Source: Lonicera japonica
Lineage: Eukaryota; Streptophyta; Magnoliopsida; Dipsacales; Caprifoliaceae
Assembly: GCA_021464415.1 (NCBI GenBank)
Contig: CM038464.1
Coordinates: 58,765,328 to 58,829,327 of the forward strand
Direction: 5' to 3'
Length of the DNA stretch: 64,000 nucleotides
The notes under the pieces were generated by a model. The model was not told where the DNA came from, did no database searches, and saw only the letters and a list, made by a program, of their open reading frames with translations. The position numbers and the translations under genes were made by a program. This document shows positions 1-10,230 of this stretch, one piece after another (positions within the stretch are counted from its first letter, which is position 1; every line of letters starts with the position of its first letter).

Positions 1-2545
1 AACAACTTTATTACATTGTCAAGTGCACCTCCTTCGTTTTAGGGTTAAATTGGAAAATTTGTGTGGACATGTTCTGTATTTTTAATTTTCTTGATATTAC
101 ATTAGAGGCCAATCCATTTAATTCTATTTTCAAGAAAATAAAATAATAAAAAATAAGAGGTGAACTTAGGTATCTCTTGTCTTTTAATTAAAGTTATCTT
201 ATAAACATAAATTCTCCCCCCGGGCGTATATTGATTATAACCAATTGCTTCTTTGTTAATCTTAGTTGTGCACAAAATATAAGTAGTATATAACTGAAAT
301 CGGTTATTTCTTGTAGAAGAATGTTAACTTTATACCTTAAAATTATATGTTAACATATATATGCTATATATATAATATATATATATATATATATGCATAA
401 AAAGTATTAGTTTGTATAAAAAAATTTGTCATTAATTAATAAATATTGTGCGGGTGTTCTTAATACACCCACTGACCCACGTATATTGTTCTTTTCACCC
501 CAAAATAATTCTGAATAATTAATAGATTTTCTATCCAAATAACCCCTAACTATGCTCTTCGCCCATCTTCAATTTATTGTGTCCTTAAAGGATGAAACTT
601 TGGAAAAGTAAAAATAAAAAATGCAGATGACCAGTAAATGGAAAATTCTGGATAGAAAATTGATCTCAAAAAACACAACTCGTACTTCTTCTACTTCTTG
701 TTTATTGGTCCAGAAACTTTATAATACTACAGAGTGTTCGGATTAACTTTCGAGCATTTCGATTAATTCCTATTTGCGGAAGAAGACTCATACTTCTACT
801 ACTGTTATCAAATAATCATCAATTTCAAAGATATTTAAGTAACCTCTATTTTTAGTGTGGCCAAAATCAAAAATAGTTATCTTGAATTAAAGATCCGAGA
901 TACCTAATCGATTTGAATCAAGGAGAGAACAAAACGTTTGTTCGCAATCAATCTTTGAGGTATCTATAAAATGAAGTGGGCTTCTTAATTAAAATTGGAT
1001 TAAAAGTGAGATTAACACTTATAATTTGATTTAAATTCCATCCTTCAACTAATTATTAGGGTATACCTGTGCTAGACCACACAGTGAGCCGTAAATAAGC
1101 TTCGACAATACAAGAAAAGAAAACAACTTTGACCAGCCTAAATCGGCACATTTTGGTCCGTCTATTTTTAGCACACCATCTACTCTGATCTAAAGTTTTC
1201 AACAATTGAAACTTAAGTTTGGTCTTTAGTTTGGAAAATCTAAAATTGAGACCAGATTTGATTGTCTCATTTTTCATTTTTTGAAGGGTCTTAGAAATTA
1301 TCACATTTTTTTCTTCCAATTATAATATTAGCATACTTTTATAGCAAATTATAATTAAGGCCAAATGTCAAAATAGTCCAACCCAGTTTGTCACTTCTTT
1401 CAAAAATTGTCCAAAAATCGGGCCAATGTACCGTGAACACTCTTTTTAGATTATGCAGACTAAGTCAATAATGTACAGTCCTATAAAGTATTTCCTTAAA
1501 TATTTCAATATTTTTTTTTAAATTTTTTTTACATAATTTAATGGTTGCGATAGATCTTATTTTATTGATATTTATAGTATGTTTTGATTATATATATTTA
1601 TTTTATTAAAATCTGAAATTTTGAATTAAAGGTATACCATTTCTATTTTAAACAAAATTGACGAGAGATAAAGTAATTTGGAAGAGTCTAGAATGTAAGG
1701 AGTGTATGTTGTATTCGTGTATGTATGTCTTGAGATTGATTTGACATTAGTGTGAGTGTAAGAATGAATCTAAAGGTGGAGAATGAATGAGACATTAAGA
1801 GAAAATTTTTAAACCTTAAGACTAGACTGCCTTTTAAAGTGAGATTTGGATTAATTTTGTGTTCCTTATTATATAGACGGGAGAATATATTAGTTTGTGC
1901 ACAAAGGACTTCGTTAGGGATTTATTTTTCAAGTGATGCGAGGAAATTTTTATAGTTCGTTTGATAGCAATATAAAAAATGATAAATAAAAACATACGAT
2001 TTATGTAAAAAATTGTAAAATAAATAAATGCATGTTGTGGGATATATACTCAATTTTTATTAATACATGTTCTCCATCCTTCTTTAATATTTATGGAAAA
2101 TTTTTCTTTCTCATTTCACAAAGATTTTTTTTTTCCATGAAAATAGTTAAAAAAAATATATTATTATTATTATTTTTTATTTTACTATCAAACTGAAGTT
2201 TATAAAACAAACTGGATTTGCACTACAATTTGCAAAACGTGGAGTTTCTCAAACGTGCTTTAAAGAACGTGGTGTAATGGTTTGCGAGTTAAACTGGCTA
2301 GAGGACCATAGGGTTAAAGCCTTAAAGGTGATTTTAAGTACATGTTTGATTTGTGAAAATAGTTAAGGTGCACGCAGATAAAAGGTGACGCTAATCATAT
2401 ATTACAATATTTTATGAAGAATATTTTAATATTGGTTTGATTGTATAAAATCAAGATAATTTGTATATATTCGGTCTTAGAGTACTTAGTATGTATACAT
2501 ACATTATCTCGGTCTTATAGGGCCGAGCAAGTGTATTTTTTTTGT
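1..2545. other. AT-rich noncoding DNA
   Basis: No convincing gene is visible on either strand. The stretch holds AT microsatellites (about 356-395) and poly-T/poly-A runs. The short open frames have no recognisable domain or plant-like coding bias. Confidence 0.6.
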
Positions 2546-2947
2546 TCTTAATAATAACTTGGTCTTCTAAGACTGAGATAATGTACACATACTCGGTGCA
2601 ATAAAATCAAGTAAATAAGATAAAGTGTTATCAAATAAAATGATGTGTTTGATTAACACACCATTAATATGAAAATAAATGCACAAGTAGTATACTATTA
2701 CTTAGGAAAAAGAGAGAACTCTAACTCTTGTTTGTTTTTAATAATAACTTGGTCTTTTAAGATTAAGATAATGTGTACACACACAATATAATAAAATTAA
2801 GTAAATAAGATAAAGTGTTATTAAATAAAATAATGTATGTGATTAACACCCACCTAAATAAATGGGGACAACACCATTAATATGAAAATAAATGCACAAT
2901 TAGTATACTATTACTTAGGAAAGAGAGAGAACTCCAACCCTTGTTTG
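2546..2947. repeat. two-unit tandem duplication, about 190-210 bp per unit
   Basis: Unit 1 (about 2546-2733) and unit 2 (about 2738-2947) share long matching blocks in the same order. Both begin with AATAATAACTTGGTCTT, continue with a block containing AAGTAAATAAGATAAAGTG, and end with AATATGAAAATAAATGCACA. Scattered substitutions show that the duplication is not recent. Unit 1 also carries two copies of the TCGG-type palindrome discussed under findings (2508-2526 and 2558-2576). Confidence 0.75.
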
Positions 2948-3111
2948 GATATTTTACATTTTCGTGGTTTTATGACTGCAGCCGTGCAGGTCAGAACTCT
3001 GCAGACTGACACACCAGGTCAATATTTTTTTATTTTTTTTTGGGACAATACCAGCTCAGCTTAGAAAAAAGAAAAAAGGGTTAAAAAAGACTTTAGACTA
3101 GTTTACCTTTA

Positions 3112-3433
3112 GGTCTCGTTTGGTTCACGGATTTTGGTACTCGGGAAAGGAAAGTCGTTCCTTTCCTTTGTTTGGTAAGCACAAATTCCGGAAACACTTT
3201 CCCGAGAGAAGGGAAAGTAGGGGGTAAAACCATTCCTCCCAAAACATATGGGATTGATTTTCCCATGTGATTTCCAAGCATTTATTACACAAATTTTAGA
3301 CAATAATACTCTTTCCTAAATACTTTCCATGGTTTACCAAACACAAGAAAGGAAATTTGACAGGAAATTTACTTTCCCACCTACATGGGAAAGATAAGGG
3401 AATCGATTTCCTTTCCGTGAACCAAACGAGGCC
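3112..3433. mobile_element. Tourist-like MITE, about 320 bp
   Basis: The ends form a near-perfect terminal inverted repeat: GGTCTCGTTTGGTTCACGGA on the left and its complement (with GGCC for GGTC) on the right. The left flank is TTA and the right flank is TAA, so only the TA dinucleotide is a strict direct repeat. It has no coding capacity. The inner sequence, built of purine-rich GGAAAG blocks and their complements, could fold back on itself. PIF/Harbinger (Tourist) is the best match by end sequence; a mariner-type origin is possible given the TA flank. Confidence 0.75.
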
Positions 3434-3436
3434 TAA

Positions 3437-6110
3437 GTGTTACTTTAGTCCATGATGTTTCAATTTGCACATTTTCAGCCCACCTTGCCATTTTGCTACA
3501 AATTGATGCCCATTTCTGCCAATATGGACGAAGAACTAGGGTTAATATATAATGGACAAATTTGAACCCATGAATGGATGCCCCTGCCAATTTTTTAATT
3601 GACGGTTTGAACTGATCAAATAATGTGAATGTTTTTGTTTTCCATTGTATAATAAGGTTAAGATTGTGTTAAAATGTTCCTTCTGCTTTAGCTTGATGAC
3701 ATGTGAGCTACACGTGCATTTTTTGACGAAACATTAGACATCCGTTAAATTGAGAACTAAAGAGGCACATGGTAAAAACTTCAGGGTTCAAAACGTGCAA
3801 ATTGAAATATTAGGGGCTAAAATGATAGAAAAGATAAACTTAAAAATAAACTTTACCCCATTCTTTTGTCTAATTTTAGGTTCAGCCATGAAGGAGTGGT
3901 ACTTTATCATTTCCCATATTTTATTCCAAAGTTCAAAGTATCTTTGGTTATTGCATAAAAATAGAATAAACTAAACTAGTAGTTACAATGAACCACGATT
4001 TCTTTTTTTTTTGGTGGATACAAGGAAAACAGAAACACAAAAACAAACAGCCGAACAACACACAGAGAAGCTAGTTACAATGAACCACGCTTTCACATGC
4101 TCAGAGATGCATTGGAGGAAATAATGAAGAAAATTGCCGAGGGAACATAGGATACTCTCTTTATCATCAATAACAATAAATAACAATAACCAACCACATA
4201 CCACCACAGCAGGGGCAGAGGGAGCATAGGACATGTGGGGGCTTATCCCCTACTTGGATTAGAAAAAATTTCGTTGTGGGTGTGGTATTTTTATACTTCT
4301 ATGTACATGGGCCATTTTGTGAAATTCAAAATTATGAGATTTTTTCTTGTAAACGTTTTAAATTTTGGGGGTCTGATTTGTAGTTATTATTAGAGAATGG
4401 TTGATCTTCACCTTTAACCCCATTAGTTAAAAAAAAATAAAATGATATTGACCTTCAAAATTTTACATATTATAGGTTTGTGTTTGTTTTTTTCAGTTTA
4501 TTTGTAGGCAGCATTTGTTGACCTTATAGTATTGTTAAATAACTTACCTATTATTGATAAAGTTTAGGTGTTTAATTAGGTTAATCTTGCTTTTAAATAT
4601 CCATTTAGTTAAACTAGGGATGTAATTTGAATATTGATATTGATTTAATTTTTTAAATATTTATATAGTCAAATTTGTGTCCTCACTCACTAGCCTATAT
4701 AGTATGACTGCCTACTTTTCACAAGGAGGGGGAGGGTTCAAACCCAGTTAACAATAATTTGATAGGGCAGTTGATTAATCCTTTAAGGGACATTGATGCA
4801 AGAATGGCCAATTTAGGTCATTTTTCTTTATATATGCATTTTTAAGGGTAACTATTTATATTATCAAAATAATTATCTTTTGGTCAGAGTATAGTGATAT
4901 TTTCAAAACTTGCGTTATACTTTTAAAGTTGTACATTGCTAGGAAATAAGTATAATTGCTTTGACAATAGTACCACCATTTTTTAATGGTTTCTAACGAA
5001 ATTTAATAAAACCCATAAGTCTAATTTTGACAATTATGACAGTTCGTATGGCATTTCCAGCGGTCATGTAAAAGTATATATGTTTTGTGTGAAATTTAAA
5101 CATTATATAAAAAAATAAGTGCTCAATCGTTGTGTACGTAAATTAAAGTTAGTTATGTGTAAACTGGATGTATGAAATGAAGTTCCAATTTATACTATCT
5201 TGTCCGCTTTCTCTCTTTTTAATTTTTGTTTCACAAAACTTTAATATGTTATAACTTTTAATATAACTTACATATTTTAATTAAAATTATATATTTAAAA
5301 TTTATTTATGAATATTTATAAAACAAGGTCCATTAAATTATGTAATAAATGAATAAGAAAAGTGGCTTATTGGTTAAACAATAACCATCTTTTACTTTTA
5401 TTTAATGTTTCTGCTGAAATTAGACCTCCAACTAGTTTATGAGGATAGTGGTCGACGATAGAGTTAAATAAAAAAAAAAAATAACACTTTCAATGGGATG
5501 TTTATCCCATCTTAACTATGACATCACAAAATAATTATTTTCACAATGTAATAGAAGTAGAGAGTTCAAAAGACGATGCGGATACCTTGTAATGCTAATT
5601 AATGGGACTCACTAATCTTGTTAATCTTTTTTTATTGGGCGGTGTTAGCTATAAATACCAAAATACTCGATAATACTCTATCTCATTTACTCGGTACAAT
5701 AGCGCACCGAGTATATATATGCACATTTACTCAGTGTATAGGGGCTGAGCCATTGTTCGTTATCAAAAAAATACTTTGACTAGATACAATAGCATCGAAT
5801 ATGTGCACATTTACTCTTTGAGCCAATTTTAGAGTGCTCACATCTTATTTGGTGTAATTAGCGCCATCCTTATTTTCATACATGAATTTGTATGAAATGC
5901 TCTTAAAGGCAGACTTCTTTTGTAGTCTTAACTTTCACTTGGAACAAATATAAAATATAATGTTTGCCCCTTTATCTGGCTCATCAACTTATTTCACCAT
6001 TCTCATTTTTCTAACAAAGGTAATTATTATTATTATTAATTTTTTTTAATCTTTAGCGTTGCAATACCTTAGACATGCATTTTGTAAGGGAAGATAAAAC
6101 ACCACTAGAA
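3437..6110. other. noncoding, repeat-derived DNA
   Basis: No gene is supported. Around 4205-4400 a block starting CAGGGGCAGAGG resembles the left end of hAT-like repeats found again at 40111 and 46632. Around 4730 the string GGGTTCAAACCC resembles a tRNA B box, but no matching A box is clear. Palindromes at 5690-5710 and 5730-5748 belong to the TCGG...CCGA family. Confidence 0.5.
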
Positions 6111-6272
6111 CTCGGCTACACTTTGCCGATTTAATAATAATAACTCGGTAACTTGTTATCGAATTGAGTCACAAAACACGGTGGTCACTGAGTATAAACC
6201 GAATTAGTTGGTTGTCATATTTAACAAGAGGTCACTGAATATTAGATTGCATATTCGGTTATACATTCCCGA
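6111..6272. repeat. short array of 19-bp TCGG...CCGA palindromes
   Basis: CTCGGCTACACTTTGCCGA (6111-6129) and CTCGGTAACTTGTTATCGA (6144-6162) start exactly 33 bp apart. A decayed unit lies near 6177 and a further unit, TTCGGTTATACATTCCCGA, at 6254-6272. The string CACTAGAA lies directly before the first unit (about 6103-6110), so this may be the subterminal region of a small CACTA-like element. No matching right end was established. Confidence 0.6.
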
Positions 6273-6520
6273 ATTTTGTGACACGATTTAGTGATGGATT
6301 GCTAAGTGTACAGTGTTATGACAGTACTATGTGGCCAAGTGTTGTAGGATGACATTTTTTTTCCTTACTAAATGATAATTGTTGTATCAATACTTAAGTG
6401 CCGATTGTAATTATTAATACATCAGTGAAGCCAAATAATAATTTTCTTTGAGGAGATACATTTTTTTTGTTTCAAGTGATTTTCCAAATACTATATATTC
6501 AAAGGTCATGCGCAAAGGGA

Positions 6521-7701
6521 ATTAGGAGTGTTAAGGCTAATCCAAAAATGGACCAAACCGATCCGTAAAACCCTAAACCAATAAAAAACCAAAATCGAAA
6601 AAACAGAGCCAAACTAAACCCGAATAGTTTGGTTTGGGTTTTGGGTTAGTTAGTACAAAACCGAACCGAACCGAACCGAACCGAATTATATATAAGAAAA
6701 TGAAAAATGTTAATATATACTCTAAGGCCTCGTTTGATTCAGGTATTAGAATCAGTGGGATTAATAATACCGGTATTAATAGTATTGGATTATTAATCCT
6801 GGTATTAATTTAATACCAATACCATGTTTGATTCAAGTAGTATTAATGCTGGGATATCTCATATTGATGTTAATACCATGTTTGGTTCTGTAACTCGTAT
6901 ACGAGATTATATTTTGGACTAAAAAAAAAAAATACAAAAAAGAAAAAAAAATTCAAAAAAATATAATTTTTTTTTAAAATATAAAAATAAATTAAAATAA
7001 TAATAATATAGTAGTAGTAGTAGTATTAGTGGCATTTTTGAAAATATTATTGTAATAATGGCATTTTTAAAAACATATGGTTCATTTTTCTTAATCCTGG
7101 ATAAACAATACCACATCCCCCTGGTATTAAATTATACCATAAAGAGTGGTATTAAGTTAATACCGGTATTAGTAATCTCAGCACATTTGTCCGAATCAAA
7201 CAAGGTATTATAAAAAAGTGGTATTAATAATCACATCCCACTTTTTAATACCCGAATCAAACGAGGCCTAAGGGCACATGTTAAGTATACTATGATACAA
7301 AAAGAGGGACTTTTATAAGAATATGTTCCTTATAACATACATAATGGTAATCGGTTTATTTAATGTATTTTATTCTTGTAAATGTACAAATAAAATAATA
7401 ACTAAATATATAGTATTTATGGTGTCTATATGTTTGCTCATTATTTCTAGAAAATCATGATTTTAATTTGAACATGAACCAATCTTAATTATGTTACTAT
7501 TAGTATTTTATTGTTATGTTAAATTGATTTAGAAAAAAAAAACATATGTCAAAAACGAATAAAACTGAACCGATAAGTTTGGTTCGAGTTTGGATTTAGA
7601 AGATTTAATAATCGAGAGCGAACCGAACCAAAACCAAATTTTTACATTTAGTTTAAGGTATCTTAATTTTTATCCAAACCAAAACCGAAGACACTCCTAA
7701 T
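6521..7701. mobile_element. hAT-like MITE interrupted by a second MITE
   Basis: The ends read ATTAGGAGTG on the left and CACTCCTAAT on the right, a perfect 10-bp inverted repeat. The 8-bp flanks are CAAAGGGA and TAAAGGGA, seven of eight identical, which is the size of a hAT target duplication. The body is rich in AACCGAACC / GGTTCGGTT words, including a short AACCG microsatellite at about 6660-6685. A Tourist-like MITE at 6726-7268 has inserted into it, so the original element was about 640 bp. Confidence 0.7.
6726..7268. mobile_element. Tourist-like MITE nested in the hAT-like MITE
   Basis: The terminal inverted repeat GGCCTCGTTTGATTC is matched by its complement at the right end, and the repeat continues imperfectly into the GGTATTA-rich interior. 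A direct TAA repeat flanks both ends (6723-6725 and 7269-7271), as expected for PIF/Harbinger-derived Tourist elements. The interior is built of GGTATTAAT-type words on both strands. It has no coding capacity. Confidence 0.85.
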
Positions 7702-8200
7702 TAAAGGGAATGGTTGTAAGTTTGATAGAGATTTTTTTTCCTTTCTATATATATGTTAGGTATCATTTATATGGCTAACATTAATTATCATCAAAACTAC
7801 AAAATCTGGTGCGTATATCATATTCACTCGTGGCCCATTTATAAGTATTATTTAAAGATGCCAACTCAAAAAAAGTAGACTAGAATAAAGAGGTAATTCT
7901 TTAACAAGCCAAGACTTATATAGATTAAAGTATGGTTATCCACTTGCCGTGTACTATGAGCCTGTGTCATCTTCAATCAATTGTTAGTACGTGCTTGACA
8001 GCCTTGGCCTAATAGTCTCAATTTAATATTATCTATTAGATTAATACATGTTTAACACAATGATTTAAGTAATCAATTATTATTATTGTTATGATCATCA
8101 AATCTTTCTTGGCAAAATAAAGAAGAAAGAAAATTAAAGATAAGCAAGCTCTGTCCATTTTTTTGTTATCTTTAAGTCAAGTGGGCAAACTATCCATCCC
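7702..8200. other. upstream region of the BAHD gene
   Basis: This is AT-rich DNA between the hAT-like MITE and the acyltransferase gene. Apart from the probable TATA box just downstream, no regulatory site could be assigned with confidence. Confidence 0.4.
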
Positions 8201-8202
8201 TC

Positions 8203-8211
8203 AATATAAAT
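8203..8211 (+). promoter_or_regulatory. probable TATA box of the acyltransferase gene
   Basis: The string AATATAAAT lies about 70 bp before the ATG at 8278. A short CT/CA-rich leader (CTCTCTCCCTCACACACACA) follows, typical of plant 5' leaders. The spacing is compatible with a leader of roughly 35-45 nt. Confidence 0.5.
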
Positions 8212-8277
8212 TTCCATGTGCTTATAGACATTGGCATAAAAAAAAGAAGGAATCTCTCTCCCTCACACACACACAAA

Positions 8278-9609
8278 ATGGTGAATCTTATAGAGTCATG
8301 TGTGATAAAACCAGCCAAACACACCCCAAATGGCCCAATGAGCTTATCAGAATTTGATCAAGTTGGTGCCATAACTCACGCATCTATAGTCTATTTATAT
8401 CAAAGCGGCCCAATTGATTTTGACTCCGCCATTGTTACCCTAAAAGATTCACTTAGCAAAGTATTGGCGACATTCTACCCACTCGCAGGCCGCCTACATG
8501 ATATTGGCAAAGGTCGTTTTGAGGTTGACTGCAACGCAATTGGAGCTCAATTCCTTGTAGCTGAGTCAGAATCCAGAATAGAAGACTTTGGCGACTTCCA
8601 CCCAACCCCGCAACTCCAAACCCTCGTCCCACAAGTGGATACGAAAGCACCGGTTCATGAGCAACCGTTGCTTCTCGTGCAAGTCACAAAGTTGGGTTGT
8701 GGCGGCATGTGTCTCGGCTTGGCAATCTCTCAAATCATGGTGGACGGATCCAGTGGATTTCACTTTACTAATGAGTGGGCTAGACTTGCACGCGGTGAGC
8801 AATTGAAGAACCCCCCGTTTCTTGATCGTAGGGTTCTACAAGCGAAGGAACCATTACTCCTGGAACCAAGCTTTGATCACCCGGAGTATGGTCCTCCACC
8901 GGTACTCATGGGCCACACAGATGCATTGGAGGAAATAAAGAAGGAAACTACGATGGTCATGCTGAGGCTCAACAAAAAAGACATCGAGAAACTAAAGAAC
9001 AAGGCTAACAACGGCGAAAATAATTACCCGCTTTGCTATAGCAGGTACGAAGTTGTGGCAGGACATATATGGAGGTGCGCATGCAAGGCGCGTAGGCATG
9101 CAAGCCAACAACTAACATGGCTTTATTTCCCAATGGACGTTCGAAACCGGATAGAACCGCCATTACCCCAATTTTATTTCGGAAATGCAGTATACCGAGC
9201 AGCAGCAACAAGTACCTCGGGGGAGTTAATATCGAAACCACTGAGTTATGCTTCCAGTAAGATACGAGAAGCAAAAGTGAAGGCGACTGACGAGTACCTA
9301 AGATCATCAATGATGTTTTTGAAAAATCTCCCGGACGTATCACAATGCCGTAACTTCCACTCACCCATCCCGGGGGCTTTTCATGGGAACCCGAATATTG
9401 ACATCAACAACAGCTGGGGGAGACAACCATCGGACGGTCTTGATTTTGGGTGGGGAGAAGAAATATATGGTGGAACTGTGGCACACGGCTCCGAGGGAAA
9501 ATCCATAATTATGCGTGGTTCTCATGAAGATGGATCTTTCCTGATTATGTTGCACTTGCAGGTAGCTCACATTGAAGACTTTAAAAAGTTCTTCTATGGA
9601 GATATATAA
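8278..9609 (+). CDS. BAHD acyltransferase, spermidine hydroxycinnamoyltransferase-like, catalytic His replaced by Gln
   Basis: This is a 443-residue single-exon protein of the BAHD family. These soluble cytosolic enzymes move an acyl group from acyl-CoA to an alcohol or amine. Overall pattern places it nearest the spermidine/shikimate hydroxycinnamoyltransferase clade. The clade-typical FYPLAGRL lies in the N-terminal part, FPMDVRNRIEPPLPQFYFGN in the middle, and the structural DFGWG motif is intact at residues 389-393. The usual HxxxDG motif reads QIMVDG (Q152, D156): codon 8731-8733 is CAA where CAT or CAC is expected, so the general-base His is absent. The reading frame also opens 60 nt upstream, but the ATG at 8278 follows the leader and gives the standard family N-terminus. 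No other damage is seen, so it may be a recently inactivated enzyme, a non-catalytic paralogue, or an enzyme with altered chemistry. Confidence 0.93.
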   Translation: MVNLIESCVIKPAKHTPNGPMSLSEFDQVGAITHASIVYLYQSGPIDFDSAIVTLKDSLSKVLATFYPLAGRLHDIGKGRFEVDCNAIGAQFLVAESESRIEDFGDFHPTPQLQTLVPQVDTKAPVHEQPLLLVQVTKLGCGGMCLGLAISQIMVDGSSGFHFTNEWARLARGEQLKNPPFLDRRVLQAKEPLLLEPSFDHPEYGPPPVLMGHTDALEEIKKETTMVMLRLNKKDIEKLKNKANNGENNYPLCYSRYEVVAGHIWRCACKARRHASQQLTWLYFPMDVRNRIEPPLPQFYFGNAVYRAAATSTSGELISKPLSYASSKIREAKVKATDEYLRSSMMFLKNLPDVSQCRNFHSPIPGAFHGNPNIDINNSWGRQPSDGLDFGWGEEIYGGTVAHGSEGKSIIMRGSHEDGSFLIMLHLQVAHIEDFKKFFYGDI

Positions 9610-9628
9610 CTTAAAAAAGTCCTTTCTC

Positions 9629-9634
9629 AATAAA
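9629..9634 (+). terminator. polyadenylation signal of the acyltransferase gene
   Basis: AATAAA lies 20 nt after the TAA stop codon. A related second copy of this 3' region (TTTAATAAAAAGTGTTTCAATAATTATTT) begins about 215 bp further on, so the 3' flank contains a partial local duplication. Confidence 0.5.
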
Positions 9635-9889
9635 AGGTGTTTCAATAATAATTTCAGATCTGGATGGTAGCTTAATCGGGAAAATCTCTTTCCTTTGATA
9701 AGTTATCACATGTTTGACCCTTGAGAGTGCCCCATCTCCACTCTTCTGTGTCGAACTCCTTATCTATTTGTACACCGTTTTTTGAAAAAAAAAATTTTAA
9801 AAATTTCTCTTATCTTCATATGGAGTTATTTTTGTACTACCGTATTTTAATAAAAAGTGTTTCAATAATTATTTTAGACCGGTGGAAGT

Positions 9890-10230
9890 TATCGGGGAAC
9901 TAACCGAGCGCGTAGTAGGGGGAACAAGCCGAACCGTGTGGACAAAAAATCTTGGATTTCGATTGGTTTAATCTTTCTAACTCAATCTCTTTATTATTGA
10001 TTGTTTTGTTATTGCTTGAGATTGCTTAATCATTTTCTCTTATACTTGATTGTTTATTTGCTTACATTCCTTGATATATATTTGTTAAGTAAATTGTTTT
10101 ACTTAAACTTTTTGAAAAGATTTTTAAATTCCGCATTTAGTTTTATAAACCCTATTCACCCCCCCTCTAGGGTATTTTCCGACCTACACAACGGATCGGT
10201 TCGTTAGATTTTCGAATTTCTCACAACACC
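9890..10230 (+). mobile_element. fragment of an LTR-retrotransposon LTR
   Basis: The sequence around 10148-10170 reads ACCCTATTCACCCCCC followed by CTCTAGGGT. This quasi-palindrome is familiar from the 3' part of many plant Copia-type LTRs. The preceding TTG-rich tract (TTGATTGTTTTGTTATTGC) fits an LTR. No second LTR, primer-binding site or internal coding region is visible nearby, so it would be a solo LTR remnant. Confidence 0.4.

Noticed and set aside
2264..2350. tRNA-like sequence (GTGGTGTAATGGTTTGCGAG ... GGGTTAAAGCC)
   Set aside because: The A-box-like part is fair, but the B box is poor and no cloverleaf closes. At best it is a decayed SINE head.
9005..9364. Minus-strand open frame inside the BAHD gene
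   Set aside because: Shadow of the sense coding sequence; no domain.
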